The notes under the pieces: generated by a model
The model's database searches: none
What the model saw: the letters and a program-made list of their open reading frames with translations, nothing else
What the model was told of the DNA's origin: nothing
Part shown: piece after piece, positions 22,300 through 31,837 of the stretch
Numbering within the stretch: position 1 is the stretch's first letter
Layout of the letters: the number at the start of each line of letters is the position of its first letter
Program-made: the position numbers and the translations under genes
NCBI GenBank assembly: GCA_002742765.1
Contig: DLUF01000102.1
Coordinates: 1 to 35,812 of the forward strand
Direction of reading: 5' to 3'
Source of the DNA: Sulfurospirillum sp. UBA12182
GTDB taxonomy: Bacteria; Campylobacterota; Campylobacteria; Campylobacterales; Sulfurospirillaceae
DNA: 35,812 bases

Positions 22300-24250
22300 A
22301 TTCTATGCTAAAAAAAAGTTCAGGTCGATACTCAAAATGCATGGTGTCATAGTGGTACCATCTCCCACCCCAGATAAATCCATGTTCTTCAAAGATATCT
22401 ACGATTTCTTGTGGAAAGTTGTTTCTAAAGTTATATTTTTTATCCCATTTCCAGTAGGCAGATTCTTTGACATTCAAATCAATCGCAATCCCAAAACTAT
22501 GAGCAGAGAGTCTGTTTGTCCCAGCGATAGTTCGGTGGTTATAGGTTCCAGCGATGTTGGTGATGTATCTTTGGTACTCTTTTGGGAGTTTTTGAAGTTT
22601 AGTGATGATCTTTTGAAGCTGTTTTGAAGCTCCTTGTCGTTTGTTAAAGTAGAGTGTTTGACCATCTATCCATGTGAGTTTTACTAGATTGTTTCGTATC
22701 TCTTCTTGGTTTGCTCCATAAAGTTTTTTGAAAAAATCTTCATTTCTTACTCGTCCTGCGTCATCTTGCGGTGGCATGATAGGCTCAAATGCTTTATAAG
22801 AAAGCTCAAACATATCTTCTATATCTGGATTTTCAAGTTTTTGCTCAAATGTTTTTTCCTCTTTATCATCGTATATCATCGTTGTATTATCATCAAAGTA
22901 AACGAGATTTCCCTCTACACTTACAACACTCTCATAAGATTTGGTGAGAGGATGTGCTGCAAAGTAAGTGTTAAGTGGAGCGATAACAAATCCTTTGAGT
23001 TGGTTGATGAGCATACTCTCTTCGATGATAGTCTCCTCTTGTGAGCCTAAGTACAAATCCGAGATGATAGAGCGACCGATGATTTTGCGTTTTTCTTGTC
23101 CGTTTTCTTCTACCTTCAATCCCCAAGTGTTATGCATCACTAAAGCTTTCTCTTCAAAAGTTCCAAGATAGAGCATGATATGCCCTCTTAGGTAAAGTAG
23201 ACTTTGAAAAGGGATAGCCTTTTCTTTTAGAAGAGCTTCTTTTTCTTTGATACTTAAGTTTTCCAAAGAGATATAATCCCCACTTTTGCTCTGTGAAAAT
23301 GAGTTTCTAGGAAGCCAGATACCAAAACTTTGAAAGTAGTCTTTAGTCATCGCAGAGCAGTCGCGGTTGTTCATAAAACCACCCCAGCCATAGCGTTCTC
23401 CTAAAAGTTCGTTTGCTACTTGTTTGATAGAGTTTTCCTCAAAAGCAAGAGGAAAGGTCGCTGCTTCATCTTTTGAAACTTTTGTTAGGATTTTATGTGG
23501 AGCGAAGATATAAGTATAAAAAAAGTTTTCATCTTCACTAAGAATTGGCAAGAGTGAGCCAAGCTTTACATGTAAAAGATAGTTTGAGGCTGTGTCATAA
23601 AGTGGGATATTGTCTTTTGTGATGAGTAAAAGAGGGGAGTTATGAAAAACGGTAAGCTCTTTTGCGCCTAAGAGTTTCAACTCATTTGCTCTAATCCAGC
23701 CAGTTGAGACATTTGTCTGTACGAAAGCCCAAGTTTTATCTAAACTATAATGTGAGACAAAAAGAGGTTCATTTACATGTAAACGTGTGTTTTGAAGATA
23801 ATCAAAATTAAACCCTTCACCAGCTAAATTAGGATCTTTAAAAAAAGGGCTTAAGCTAGGTAGGTTTCTGATTTGTACTTCTTTTGTAGTGATGGCGTAT
23901 TTTGCTACTTTGTTCAAATCTTCAAAATTTGTATTTTCGATAATCTTTTGTATCTTTTCATACTCCCAAGGAAGCATGTTTTCTGCGTAGTATTTATCTT
24001 TTTTGTTAAAAACAACATTTGCCCAAGAGAGCTTCTCTTTGTCCATCTTAATGGCACTTATACGCCAAGGCATAAAGTAACGAGAGCGAAAGTTTTCTAA
24101 GTTTACATGTAAAGGAGTTAGCTCTTTTAAGTAAGCTGAGATATCTTGCGTATAAGCTATAAGAGGTGTTTGTTTTTTAGAACAAGCAGTGAATAATAAA
24201 ACAAAAGGTATAATGAGAAAAATTGTTAGCCTCTTCATGAGCGTAATCAT
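22298..24250 (-). CDS. Lipoprotein with SH3, NlpC/P60 and M15 peptidoglycan-hydrolase domains
   Basis: This 650-residue envelope protein starts with a signal peptide and lipobox (LLFTAC, Cys23). SH3-type regions lie around 115-255 (EVQIRNLPS and TGWIRANEL). An NlpC/P60 cysteine peptidase domain follows: ERYGWGGFMNNRDCSAMT with nucleophile Cys298, His357 in RGHIMLYLG, and MHNTWG. The C terminus is an M15 carboxypeptidase-like zinc domain: LSAHSFGIAIDLN (His584, Asp591) and YDTMHFEYRP (His638). One protein thus carries two cell-wall peptidase types: NlpC/P60 enzymes usually cut stem peptides at D-Glu-diaminopimelate, and M15 enzymes trim D,D or L,D ends. The start may be ATG 24250 or the Met four codons later; neither has a clear ribosome site. 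It is divergent from the helicase gene across 20 bases. Confidence 0.85.
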   Translation of the reverse strand: MITLMKRLTIFLIIPFVLLFTACSKKQTPLIAYTQDISAYLKELTPLHVNLENFRSRYFMPWRISAIKMDKEKLSWANVVFNKKDKYYAENMLPWEYEKIQKIIENTNFEDLNKVAKYAITTKEVQIRNLPSLSPFFKDPNLAGEGFNFDYLQNTRLHVNEPLFVSHYSLDKTWAFVQTNVSTGWIRANELKLLGAKELTVFHNSPLLLITKDNIPLYDTASNYLLHVKLGSLLPILSEDENFFYTYIFAPHKILTKVSKDEAATFPLAFEENSIKQVANELLGERYGWGGFMNNRDCSAMTKDYFQSFGIWLPRNSFSQSKSGDYISLENLSIKEKEALLKEKAIPFQSLLYLRGHIMLYLGTFEEKALVMHNTWGLKVEENGQEKRKIIGRSIISDLYLGSQEETIIEESMLINQLKGFVIAPLNTYFAAHPLTKSYESVVSVEGNLVYFDDNTTMIYDDKEEKTFEQKLENPDIEDMFELSYKAFEPIMPPQDDAGRVRNEDFFKKLYGANQEEIRNNLVKLTWIDGQTLYFNKRQGASKQLQKIITKLQKLPKEYQRYITNIAGTYNHRTIAGTNRLSAHSFGIAIDLNVKESAYWKWDKKYNFRNNFPQEIVDIFEEHGFIWGGRWYHYDTMHFEYRPELFFSIE

Positions 24251-24270
24251 AGCAAAAAATAGGAAAGATT

Positions 24271-25599
24271 TTGCAAATTTTAGAAAAACTCAAAAAAATG
24301 TTAGAAAATCAAAATGTCCTCCTCACAGGTGGGGGTGGAGTTGGTAAAAGCTATCTTACTTCACAGTTGAAAACAGAGCTAAAAAAGGAGGGAAAACAAG
24401 TCGTTGTTTTAGGTAGTACAGGCGTGAGCGCTGTCAATGTCAATGGACAAACGATACATAGTTTTTTTGCTTTTGGGATATGCAATAACTTAGAAGAGTT
24501 GAAAAGACATGACAAATACACGAAACAAAGAGTAAAAGAGTTAAATAAGATTTTATACAGTGCGGATTTGCTCATCATAGATGAGATAAGCATGGTGAGT
24601 GCAGATTTGCTAGACATGATACGCTTTCGTTTGCAAAATGCTAGTTTTTCAGGCTCTCTTTTGTTTGTAGGAGATTTTTTTCAGCTCCCTCCAGTCATAA
24701 GTAAAGTAGAGAACAACTCTCTTTTTGATGGTGCGCATTTTGCTTTTCAAAGTAGTTCATGGGACTATTTTGAACCTTGTGTGGTAGAGCTTACAAAAAC
24801 CAAAAGAACTATGGATGAGCATTTTTTTAGGATACTTGCAAATATAAGAAAAGGGAAGTTTGATGTTCATATACAAGAGTATCTTTTTGATTTAAAAAAC
24901 AATTTACATGTAAAGGATTTAAACCCTACGATTTTATACGCCACAAACAAAGAAGCTGATGCGAAAAACCTCCAAAAACTGAAAGAGATAGATGCCATCG
25001 AAGTGGTTTTAAATGCAAAAGAAAAAGTACATGTAAACTCTTTGCATGAGGGCAAGATAAAAAGTTGGAAAAATGCTTTGAGTGTACCTGTGAGTCTTAG
25101 TCTAAAGGTCGGGGCTGTTGTACTTTTTTGTACAAATAAGTGGGGAAGTTACTATAATGGAGAAAGAGGCGTTGTTAGAAGTATAGATGATGAATTTGTA
25201 AGTGTTGAAAAAGAAAATGGTCAAATCGTCAAAGTAACAAGACAAGAGTACACGATGCATGAAAATATCATCTTAAATGGAGAAATCAAAGAACAGCCAC
25301 TCTTTAGTATAGAGCAGTTTCCCCTAAAACTAGCCTATGCTATAACAATCCATAAGTCACAAGGTATGAGTATCGATACTCTGATATGTAACATAGACCG
25401 TATCTTTGAAAGCAGTCAATTTTATGTTGCTATTAGTAGGGCAAAAGAGCCAAAAAATCTCATGCTTGAGTATTCGTATGATGAGAGGAGATTTGTTTCT
25501 CATCTTCAAAGGTGCATACAAGTCTCTCCTGTGGTTTGTGAATTTTATGAAAATACAGATATAATAGATATCGAGAATGAAGGTTTAACTCTTTTTTAA
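24271..25599 (+). CDS. Pif1-like superfamily 1 DNA helicase
   Basis: This 442-residue ATP-dependent helicase is related to Pif1/RecD. Walker A is TGGGGVGKSYLTSQL (about 19-33), followed by GSTGVSAVNVNGQTIHSFF, Walker B LIIDEISMVSADLLDMIRF, the motif VGDFFQLPPV and the late motifs AYAITIHKSQGMSIDTLI and FYVAISRAK. Pif1 enzymes unwind DNA 5-prime to 3-prime and resolve G-quadruplexes or replication blocks. It lacks long accessory domains. The start is TTG 24271 with AGGAAAG at 24261-24267. Two TACATGTA copies lie in the gene (24905 and 25028). Confidence 0.88.
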   Translation: MQILEKLKKMLENQNVLLTGGGGVGKSYLTSQLKTELKKEGKQVVVLGSTGVSAVNVNGQTIHSFFAFGICNNLEELKRHDKYTKQRVKELNKILYSADLLIIDEISMVSADLLDMIRFRLQNASFSGSLLFVGDFFQLPPVISKVENNSLFDGAHFAFQSSSWDYFEPCVVELTKTKRTMDEHFFRILANIRKGKFDVHIQEYLFDLKNNLHVKDLNPTILYATNKEADAKNLQKLKEIDAIEVVLNAKEKVHVNSLHEGKIKSWKNALSVPVSLSLKVGAVVLFCTNKWGSYYNGERGVVRSIDDEFVSVEKENGQIVKVTRQEYTMHENIILNGEIKEQPLFSIEQFPLKLAYAITIHKSQGMSIDTLICNIDRIFESSQFYVAISRAKEPKNLMLEYSYDERRFVSHLQRCIQVSPVVCEFYENTDIIDIENEGLTLF

Positions 25600-25720
25600 C
25601 TATGGTCGATTTACATGTACACAAAACATAAGGTGACTTATCGTCTGTTGACAAAAGTTTAGTGTCTAAGCATGATGGATTTATCTGATTCATGCGAGAT
25701 TGATTAGTTGGGAGGCTAAC

Positions 25721-26227
25721 ATGAAGATAGATAGTGCATACACAAGTGTAGCTAGTTTGTCCACAACAACTTCTGTTTCTGCAAATAAAGCTTTAGAAGA
25801 AAAACTCGATGCAAAAAGCATTACAAATTCTTATCTAGCGCAGTATCAACTCCAAGTTGAAGAAAAATCAAAAGAGACTTTTTCATTTCAAGCGGATACT
25901 TTTACTCTAGCAGATATCGGATATAACGGAAAACCCATAGCAGAACTAACCCAGATGGAAGCTAAAGAGTTAGTAAGTGAAGATGGATTTTTTGGGATAG
26001 AACAAACAAGCCAAAGGATAGCGGATTTTGTCCTCAATGGTGCTGGAGATGATGTAGAAAAACTCCGAGCAGGACGTGAGGGAATCTTAAGAGGGTTTAA
26101 AGAAGCTGAAGAGATTTGGGGAGAGACACTTCCTGATATCAGTTACCAAACCATTAACAAGGCTGTTTCACAAATAGATGAAAAATTAGCTAGTTTAGGA
26201 GCGAATGTACTTGAAGTTAATGCATAA
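25721..26227 (+). CDS. Uncharacterised Campylobacterota protein
   Basis: This is a 168-residue soluble protein without signal peptide. It has a Ser/Thr-rich N terminus (about 1-25), a helical middle, and a conserved-looking C-terminal part: TLADIGYNGKPIAELTQMEA, GFFGIEQTSQRIADFVLNGA, then KLRAGREGILRGFKEAEEIWG and a final helix. From memory, similar proteins in this phylum are auto-labelled hydrogenase-4 component G; nothing here supports a hydrogenase role. The start ATG at 25721 follows GGGAGG with ideal spacing. The 121 bases upstream contain one TACATGTA copy and no clear promoter. It overlaps the next gene by 8 bases. Confidence 0.6.
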   Translation: MKIDSAYTSVASLSTTTSVSANKALEEKLDAKSITNSYLAQYQLQVEEKSKETFSFQADTFTLADIGYNGKPIAELTQMEAKELVSEDGFFGIEQTSQRIADFVLNGAGDDVEKLRAGREGILRGFKEAEEIWGETLPDISYQTINKAVSQIDEKLASLGANVLEVNA

Positions 26228-26606
26228 ATTTTTACTCATTCTAAGTACTCTTGTTCTTTTAAATGCAGAAGAAACTTTTATGGTAGATGATTTTGAAGCT
26301 ACCTTGTTTAGCAAAGCTTCTGGAACCTTGCAAGTACAAGGAAGTTTCATTTTTGAAGGTAGAGATGTAGATATCTATGATTTTAAGATTATAGATGCTC
26401 TGAATGTAGTCATAGGAAGTTTTTATGCAGAAGATTTACTCACTTCAAAAGGGAAAGAAGCTTTTAAAACAACTCTTATCAAGTACGTACAAGAAAAATA
26501 CGCTCTTGATATAGATACTCTTTATATCCAAAAATTAAAAGTTTTGGATGATACAACAGCACAAAAAATCATAGAAGCTCTGAAAAAAGAGGGTTGTTGT
26601 AAGTAG
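26220..26606 (+). CDS. Exported FliL-like small protein
   Basis: This 128-residue protein starts with a signal peptide (MHKFLLILSTLVLLNAEE). The mature part resembles the C-terminal domain of FliL, the flagellar basal-body protein: LQVQGSFIFEGRDVDIYDFK, then DLLTSKGKEAFKTTLIKYV and DTLYIQKLKV, matching the family pattern of a strand, LLT..GKE..K..I, and a final strand. It is not embedded in a flagellar operon, so I call it FliL-like only. ATG 26220 inside the end of the upstream gene gives a clean signal peptide; an ATG five codons earlier would put charged residues before it. It ends exactly where convergent lolA ends. Confidence 0.6.
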   Translation: MHKFLLILSTLVLLNAEETFMVDDFEATLFSKASGTLQVQGSFIFEGRDVDIYDFKIIDALNVVIGSFYAEDLLTSKGKEAFKTTLIKYVQEKYALDIDTLYIQKLKVLDDTTAQKIIEALKKEGCCK

Positions 26607-27122
26607 TTATTGGGTTATGATATCAAATTCCTGAGGGATAACAACTTCAAAAAGAGATGCATCTAAGTAGCCATTTATGCTTTGGTTTAAAAACTCAATA
26701 ACTACTTTGTTATCTAATTTATCTTTATACTCTATCTTTTGGATTTGCTCTTGTTTTGTATAGATAGTATAGGTGATATCATCAAAATTTGTTTCGTAAG
26801 TAAAAGGAGCTATCTCTTTTGCATTTTTTAAGATATTTGCTATGTTTGGAGTGTTTTTGAGAGTTGTGATGATAGCTTGTTCAAGTTCTGGCTCTATGAT
26901 GACAACTTTGTTCGCGTTAAAATACATCTTTTTTGAGATTGGTTTGTTATATATCCAGAGTGCTTTTTCTTCTTTAAGAGCGTAGAAACTCCCTTCATAG
27001 TGGATTTGTTTTCCCTCTTCATTTGTGATTGTTTGTTTGAAACTACTTTGTATAGAATTAAAATCTAAAATATTTGAGAAAGAAAAAGTAAAAAAAACAG
27101 AAATCAAAAGTAAAAATCTCAT
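26607..27122 (-). CDS. lolA: Outer-membrane lipoprotein carrier protein LolA
   Basis: LolA ferries lipoproteins across the periplasm from the LolCDE exporter to the outer membrane. The 171-residue protein has a signal peptide (about 1-16) and the LolA fold: LDFNSIQSSFKQTITNEEGK, IHYEGSFYALKEEKALWIYN (the family G.F...P....W.Y pattern), KVVIIEPELEQAI and a late QKIEYKDKLDNKVVIEF strand pair. Length is slightly below E. coli LolA (203 with signal). It is divergent from secA across 106 bases, with a lolC/E-like gene after secA, an arrangement also seen in Helicobacter. Confidence 0.88.
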   Translation of the reverse strand: MRFLLLISVFFTFSFSNILDFNSIQSSFKQTITNEEGKQIHYEGSFYALKEEKALWIYNKPISKKMYFNANKVVIIEPELEQAIITTLKNTPNIANILKNAKEIAPFTYETNFDDITYTIYTKQEQIQKIEYKDKLDNKVVIEFLNQSINGYLDASLFEVVIPQEFDIITQ

Positions 27123-27171
27123 AAAATAACCTCCAGATAAATCTCTTGTAAAGTTTTAGCAAATAAATAGT

Positions 27172-27197
27172 AAAGATATGATAAAATCCTTATCTTT
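27172..27197 (+). promoter_or_regulatory. Nested inverted repeats in the secA leader
   Basis: AAAGATA at 27172-27178 can pair with TATCTTT at 27191-27197, and GATAA at 27180-27184 with TTATC at 27190-27194. The two pairings exclude each other. The element lies 32 bases before the secA ATG and overlaps promoter-like ATGATAAAAT. It could be an operator or leader switch; AT-rich DNA also gives such repeats by chance. Confidence 0.25.
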
Positions 27198-27228
27198 AAA
27201 TGATAATTAGGCGAAAAGGTAAAGATAT

Positions 27229-29808
27229 ATGCTAGGTATTGTACGGAAAATTTTTGGAACACAAAATGACAGATTAGTCAAAAAGTATTTTGCTCTTGTC
27301 AAAAACATCAATGACTTAGAAGCGAAATATGAAGCAATGAGTGATGAAGAGATAAAAAGTATCTTTGAAAACTACAAAGCAGATGTTCAAGCAGAAAAAA
27401 TCTCTCTTGATGATATTTTGTATGATGTATTTGCTATAACAAGAGAAGTAAGTAAGCGTACTACTGGCATGAGACACTTTGACGTACAGCTTATAGGTGG
27501 TATGGTTTTACATAAAGGTGATATAGCTGAGATGAAAACAGGTGAGGGGAAAACTCTCGTAGCAACTCTTCCTGTTGTTTTAAATGCTATGAGTGGCAAA
27601 GGTGTCCACGTAGTTACTGTAAACGACTATCTAGCACGTCGTGATGCTGAAGATATGAGTAGAATTTATAACTTTTTAGGGTTAAGTGTTGGTATCTTAA
27701 CAGGTGATTTACATAGTGATGCCCAAAGAAAAGCACAGTATGATTGCGATATCACTTACGGTACAAATAATGAATTTGGTTTTGATTATCTTCGTGATAA
27801 CATGGGATACTCTTTAAGCGAGAAGATGCAAAGAGGACATAACTTTGTTATCGTAGATGAAGTTGACTCTATCTTGATAGACGAAGCAAGAACTCCGCTT
27901 ATCATCTCTGGACCAACAGATAGAACTCTTGATGGATATAAAAGAGCTGATGCAGTAGCTTTAAAATTAGAAAGAGATAAAGACTTTGTTGTTGATGAAA
28001 AAAACAGAACTATCTCTTTAACGGAAGAGGGAAATGAAAACGCTGAAAAGCTTTTTGGAGTTGATAATCTTTATAGCATGGATAATGCTGTTCTAGCACA
28101 CCACCTTGACCAAGCCTTAAAGGCGAGATATCTTTTTGAGATTGATGTTGATTATGTGGTGAAAGATGGTGAGATAGTTATCGTTGATGAATTTACTGGT
28201 CGTTTGAGTGAAGGAAGACGTTTTAGCGAAGGTTTACATCAAGCACTAGAAGCAAAAGAGGGAGTTTCGATAAAAGAGGAGTCTCAAACTCTAGCAGACA
28301 TCACTTTCCAAAACTATTTTAGACTTTATAAAAAACTCTCAGGTATGACAGGAACTGCTCAAACAGAAGCAACAGAATTTGCTCAAATCTACAGTCTTGA
28401 TGTTGTTTCAATCCCTACAAATTTACCTATGATTAGAAAAGACCTCAATGACTTAATCTATAAAACAGAAAAAGAGAAGTTTGAAGCAGTTATCAAAGAT
28501 ATAGAAGCTTGTCACAAAAAAGGGCAACCAGTCTTAGTAGGAACGGCTTCTATCGAAAAGAGTGAGTTCCTTCACAAACTTTTAAAACAAGCTAAAATCC
28601 CTCATACAGTTTTAAATGCAAAAAACCATGAAAAAGAGGCTCAAATCGTTCTTGAAGCAGGTGCTAAGGGTGCTGTAACTATCGCAACAAATATGGCTGG
28701 ACGTGGGGTTGATATCAAGATTACTGATGAGATAAGAGAACTTGGCGGGCTTTATATCATAGGTACTGAACGCCATGAATCAAGACGTATAGATAACCAG
28801 TTAAGAGGTCGTTCAGGACGTCAAGGAGACCCTGGAAAAAGTAGATTTTATCTCTCTTTAGAGGACAATCTTCTTCGCATCTTCGGAAGCGATAAAATCC
28901 GTTCAATCATGGATAGATTAGGTATCGAAGAGGGTGAACATATAGAGTCAAAGATGGTAACTCGTGCTGTTGAAAATGCTCAGAAAAAAGTTGAACAAAT
29001 GCACTTTGAATCAAGAAAACACCTCTTAGAGTACGATGATGTTGCCAATGAGCAAAGAAAAACTATCTATAACTTTAGAAATAATCTTTTAGATGAAAAC
29101 TATGACATTGATACAAAAGTAAATGAGATAAGAGAAGATTATATCGATGATTTACTTTTTAGAGCTGAGATTTATGAAGGAAGTGTGAAAGAGGAGTTTG
29201 ATTTAGAGAGACTTATCGCTATGTTAGCGAGTGAGGTTCAAGAAAAAATCTCAAAAGATGAGCTTTTAACTTTTGATTACGAAGGGCTTAAAGGTTATCT
29301 TCTCGAAAAACTTACGAAGAGTTTTGAAGCAAAGATGAGTGTTGTTGATGAAAAACAAAAAAGAGAGATTGAAAGAATTTTATATCTTCAAGTTTTAGAT
29401 AAAGCTTGGAGAGACCATCTATATCAAATGGATATTTTAAAAACAGGTATCGGACTTCGTGGATACAATCAAAAAGACCCACTTACTGAATATAAAAAAG
29501 AGAGTTACAACCTCTTTATGGAACTTGTAAATCAGATTAAATTTGAGTGCATAAAAACTTTGCATCTTATCCAATTAAGAAGTGAAAAAGAGGAAGAAGA
29601 GAGACGCGCTATGGAAGCAATGCTCTCAAAGATGCAAGCAGATGCTGAAGCTGGTATGAGAATGGAACATAATTCTGTTTTAAATGAACAAGATGCAATG
29701 ATTGAGAAGAAAGTTCCTAGAAATGGACCATGCCCTTGTGGAAGTGGAAAAAAATACAAACAATGTTGTGGTAAAAGTGGACCTAAAAAAGGTTTATTAG
29801 CTGAATAA
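27229..29808 (+). CDS. secA: Protein translocase ATPase SecA
   Basis: SecA is the motor that pushes preproteins through SecYEG. The 859-residue protein is full length. Visible parts are the Walker A region [15 protein letters not shown] (about 102-116), [31 protein letters not shown], Walker [54 protein letters not shown] (as region about 500-525) and the helical wing domain. The C-terminal zinc motif is [15 protein letters not shown] (about 838-852), which binds SecB or ribosomes. ATG 27229 follows AAAAGG. The lolC/E-like gene begins 9 bases after its stop. Confidence 0.97.
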   Translation: MLGIVRKIFGTQNDRLVKKYFALVKNINDLEAKYEAMSDEEIKSIFENYKADVQAEKISLDDILYDVFAITREVSKRTTGMRHFDVQLIGGMVLHKGDIAEMKTGEGKTLVATLPVVLNAMSGKGVHVVTVNDYLARRDAEDMSRIYNFLGLSVGILTGDLHSDAQRKAQYDCDITYGTNNEFGFDYLRDNMGYSLSEKMQRGHNFVIVDEVDSILIDEARTPLIISGPTDRTLDGYKRADAVALKLERDKDFVVDEKNRTISLTEEGNENAEKLFGVDNLYSMDNAVLAHHLDQALKARYLFEIDVDYVVKDGEIVIVDEFTGRLSEGRRFSEGLHQALEAKEGVSIKEESQTLADITFQNYFRLYKKLSGMTGTAQTEATEFAQIYSLDVVSIPTNLPMIRKDLNDLIYKTEKEKFEAVIKDIEACHKKGQPVLVGTASIEKSEFLHKLLKQAKIPHTVLNAKNHEKEAQIVLEAGAKGAVTIATNMAGRGVDIKITDEIRELGGLYIIGTERHESRRIDNQLRGRSGRQGDPGKSRFYLSLEDNLLRIFGSDKIRSIMDRLGIEEGEHIESKMVTRAVENAQKKVEQMHFESRKHLLEYDDVANEQRKTIYNFRNNLLDENYDIDTKVNEIREDYIDDLLFRAEIYEGSVKEEFDLERLIAMLASEVQEKISKDELLTFDYEGLKGYLLEKLTKSFEAKMSVVDEKQKREIERILYLQVLDKAWRDHLYQMDILKTGIGLRGYNQKDPLTEYKKESYNLFMELVNQIKFECIKTLHLIQLRSEKEEEERRAMEAMLSKMQADAEAGMRMEHNSVLNEQDAMIEKKVPRNGPCPCGSGKKYKQCCGKSGPKKGLLAE

Positions 29809-29817
29809 AGAGATATC

Positions 29818-31017
29818 TTGAATAAGATCAGTTCCTATCTTGTAAAAAAATATTTGAGATTTGATAAGTCTCAACCTTTTATCACTGTAAGTGCTATTTT
29901 GGCTTTTGTTGGCGTTGCTATAGGAGTTATGGTACTCCTTATAGCAATGGCGATTATGAATGGTTTTGATAAAGAGTTTGAAAGAAAACTCTTTACGATG
30001 AATTATCCTTTGACTTTGCACCCTAACTCTTTTGAACCTATTACACAAGAGGATATCCAAACTTTAGAGCAAAAATTTCCCTCTTTAAAATTTAGTCCAT
30101 ATCTCTCCTCTCAAGTGATTTTAAAAAGAGGAGATAAGCTAGAGGGTGGACTTATCTTTGGCGTTGATTTTGAAAAAGAAAAAGAGATTAATTCTGTTCT
30201 AAAAGAAGCTTTAAAAGATATCAAAATCGAAAAATATGATATTATCGTAGGCAATGAGATACGCAAATCTTATTATCTCTCAAACGAAGATAAGCTGACC
30301 CTTATCTTCACTCAAAGTGACCCTGGTGGTTTTTCTTTAATCCCAAAAATGAAACGATTTACCTATAAAACTTATTTTGAGTCTGGTTTAATCGCTTATG
30401 ATAAGGTTTACATGTACACTTCATTTGAGAGTTTATCAAAAGTTTTAAACTATCCAGAAGGTGTATTTGACGGGGTTCATATATATAGTGAAAATGCTTT
30501 TGATGATATTCAAAAGCTTAAGAATGAACTACCATCTCACATTTCTGTTGTTGGCTGGTGGCAGATGAATGGAAACTTTTTTGCTGCTTTAGCACTTGAA
30601 AAAAGAGCTTTGTTTATCGTTTTAATGCTTATTATCTTGATAGCTTCGCTAAACATCATCAGTTCGCTTTTGATGACAGTGATGAACAGACGCCATGAGA
30701 TAGCACTTTTACTCTCTCTTGGAGTCTATAAAGAAGAGATAAAAAAAGCATTTTTCTATCTAGGAAGTATCATAGGAGGAGGAGGTATCCTTCTTGGTGT
30801 GATGCTTGGCTTTTTAGGAATTTATCTTTTAGGTTCATTTAACATCATAGATTTGCCTGCTGATGTTTACGGCTCTTCAAAACTACCACTTGAATTATCG
30901 ATATTTGATTTTGTTTTGATTGTTTTTGGAGCTGCCATCATCGTTGCTCTGTCTTCTTTTTACCCAGCTTATAAAGCTACACAAATAGATGTTTTAGAAA
31001 CATTGCGAAACGAATAA
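29818..31017 (+). CDS. LolC/LolE-type lipoprotein-releasing permease
   Basis: This 399-residue inner-membrane permease of the MacB/FtsX-like class has helix 1 at about 20-45, a large periplasmic domain (about 50-260), and three C-terminal helices (about 262-290, 315-345, 362-388). Family landmarks are VSAILAFVGVAIGVMVLLIAMAIMNGF and SLLMTVMNRRHEIALLLSLG, the coupling helix that contacts the ATPase LolD. LolCDE extracts outer-membrane lipoproteins and hands them to LolA, encoded nearby. Campylobacterota often have a single LolC/E-like subunit. No lolD is in the window. The start is TTG 29818 with a weak AAAGAG site, likely coupled to secA. Confidence 0.87.
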   Translation: MNKISSYLVKKYLRFDKSQPFITVSAILAFVGVAIGVMVLLIAMAIMNGFDKEFERKLFTMNYPLTLHPNSFEPITQEDIQTLEQKFPSLKFSPYLSSQVILKRGDKLEGGLIFGVDFEKEKEINSVLKEALKDIKIEKYDIIVGNEIRKSYYLSNEDKLTLIFTQSDPGGFSLIPKMKRFTYKTYFESGLIAYDKVYMYTSFESLSKVLNYPEGVFDGVHIYSENAFDDIQKLKNELPSHISVVGWWQMNGNFFAALALEKRALFIVLMLIILIASLNIISSLLMTVMNRRHEIALLLSLGVYKEEIKKAFFYLGSIIGGGGILLGVMLGFLGIYLLGSFNIIDLPADVYGSSKLPLELSIFDFVLIVFGAAIIVALSSFYPAYKATQIDVLETLRNE

Positions 31018-31054
31018 ACCTACAAAAAATCTATACAAATAAATCATTTTTTTC

Positions 31055-31062
31055 TATAAAAT
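31055..31062 (+). promoter_or_regulatory. Predicted -10 box of the thiD operon
   Basis: TATAAAAT lies 20 bases before the thiD GTG, preceded by a T-run. A start about 7 bases downstream leaves a leader of only about 13 bases, with AAAGGAG at 31071-31077. That leaves no room for a TPP riboswitch, and I saw no THI-box sequence in the gap. Confidence 0.5.
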
Positions 31063-31081
31063 TTCATATAAAGGAGTTTGT

Positions 31082-31837
31082 GTGAAAGTAGTTCTTAGTA
31101 TAGCAGGTAGCGATAGTAGTGGTGGTGCAGGGATTCAAGCTGATTTAAAAACATTTGAATATTTTGGCGTTTTTGGTTGTAGCGTTTTGACTGTCTTAAC
31201 CGCTCAAAATACGCAAGGTGTAAGTGATATTGCAGAACTTAGCCCAAGTTTTGTTCAAAAGCAATTAGAAGCTGTTTCCCAAGACTTTGAACTTGCTGCT
31301 GTTAAGATAGGAATGCTTTTCTCTAATGATATCATCAACATTGTAAAAGAGTTCATTAAACCTTTAAATATACCTATTGTTTTTGATCCCGTTTTTATAT
31401 CAAAAGCTGGTTCACCCCTTCTTAGTCCTGATGCTATCGCTAATCTTAGAACCTTAATGCCTTATGTAACCCTTACAACTCCAAATCTTTATGAAGCGCA
31501 AAATCTTTTTGGAAAAAACTATACACAAAAAGAGATACAAAGCTATGGTTCTAAAGTTTTAGTAAAAAACAATATTATAGAAGATAAATCCGTTGATATC
31601 TTATATGTAAATGGAAAAGAAAAAAGGTTTTATTCAGACTTTATACCATCAAATAATACACATGGAACTGGATGTAGTTTTTCTAGTGCCATTGCTGCAA
31701 ATCTTGCCCTTGGTCAAGAGCTTACAAAAGCCATAGAAGTCTCTAAATCTTTTATAAGTGATGCTATCTTAAATGCTCCTAATCTAGGACATGGTAAAGG
31801 TCCAATCTTGCATAATCTAAGGTTAAAAAATGGTTAA
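31082..31837 (+). CDS. thiD: Hydroxymethylpyrimidine/phosphomethylpyrimidine kinase
   Basis: ThiD phosphorylates HMP to HMP-P and then HMP-PP, the pyrimidine half of thiamine. The 251-residue ribokinase-fold protein has VLSIAGSDSSGGAGIQADLK (about 3-22), CSVLTVLTAQNTQGV, KIGMLFSNDII, FDPVFISKAG, TPNLYEAQ and the anion hole HGTGCSFSSAIAANLALG (about 199-216) with the catalytic Asp-position here filled by Ser (GTGCS, the usual ThiD form). GTG 31082 has AAAGGAG 5 bases upstream. It overlaps thiE by 8 bases. Confidence 0.94.
   Translation: MKVVLSIAGSDSSGGAGIQADLKTFEYFGVFGCSVLTVLTAQNTQGVSDIAELSPSFVQKQLEAVSQDFELAAVKIGMLFSNDIINIVKEFIKPLNIPIVFDPVFISKAGSPLLSPDAIANLRTLMPYVTLTTPNLYEAQNLFGKNYTQKEIQSYGSKVLVKNNIIEDKSVDILYVNGKEKRFYSDFIPSNNTHGTGCSFSSAIAANLALGQELTKAIEVSKSFISDAILNAPNLGHGKGPILHNLRLKNG

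Noticed and set aside
31018-31081. TPP riboswitch before thiD
   Set aside because: The gap is only 64 bases with the promoter-like box 20 bases from the start, and no THI-box core is present.
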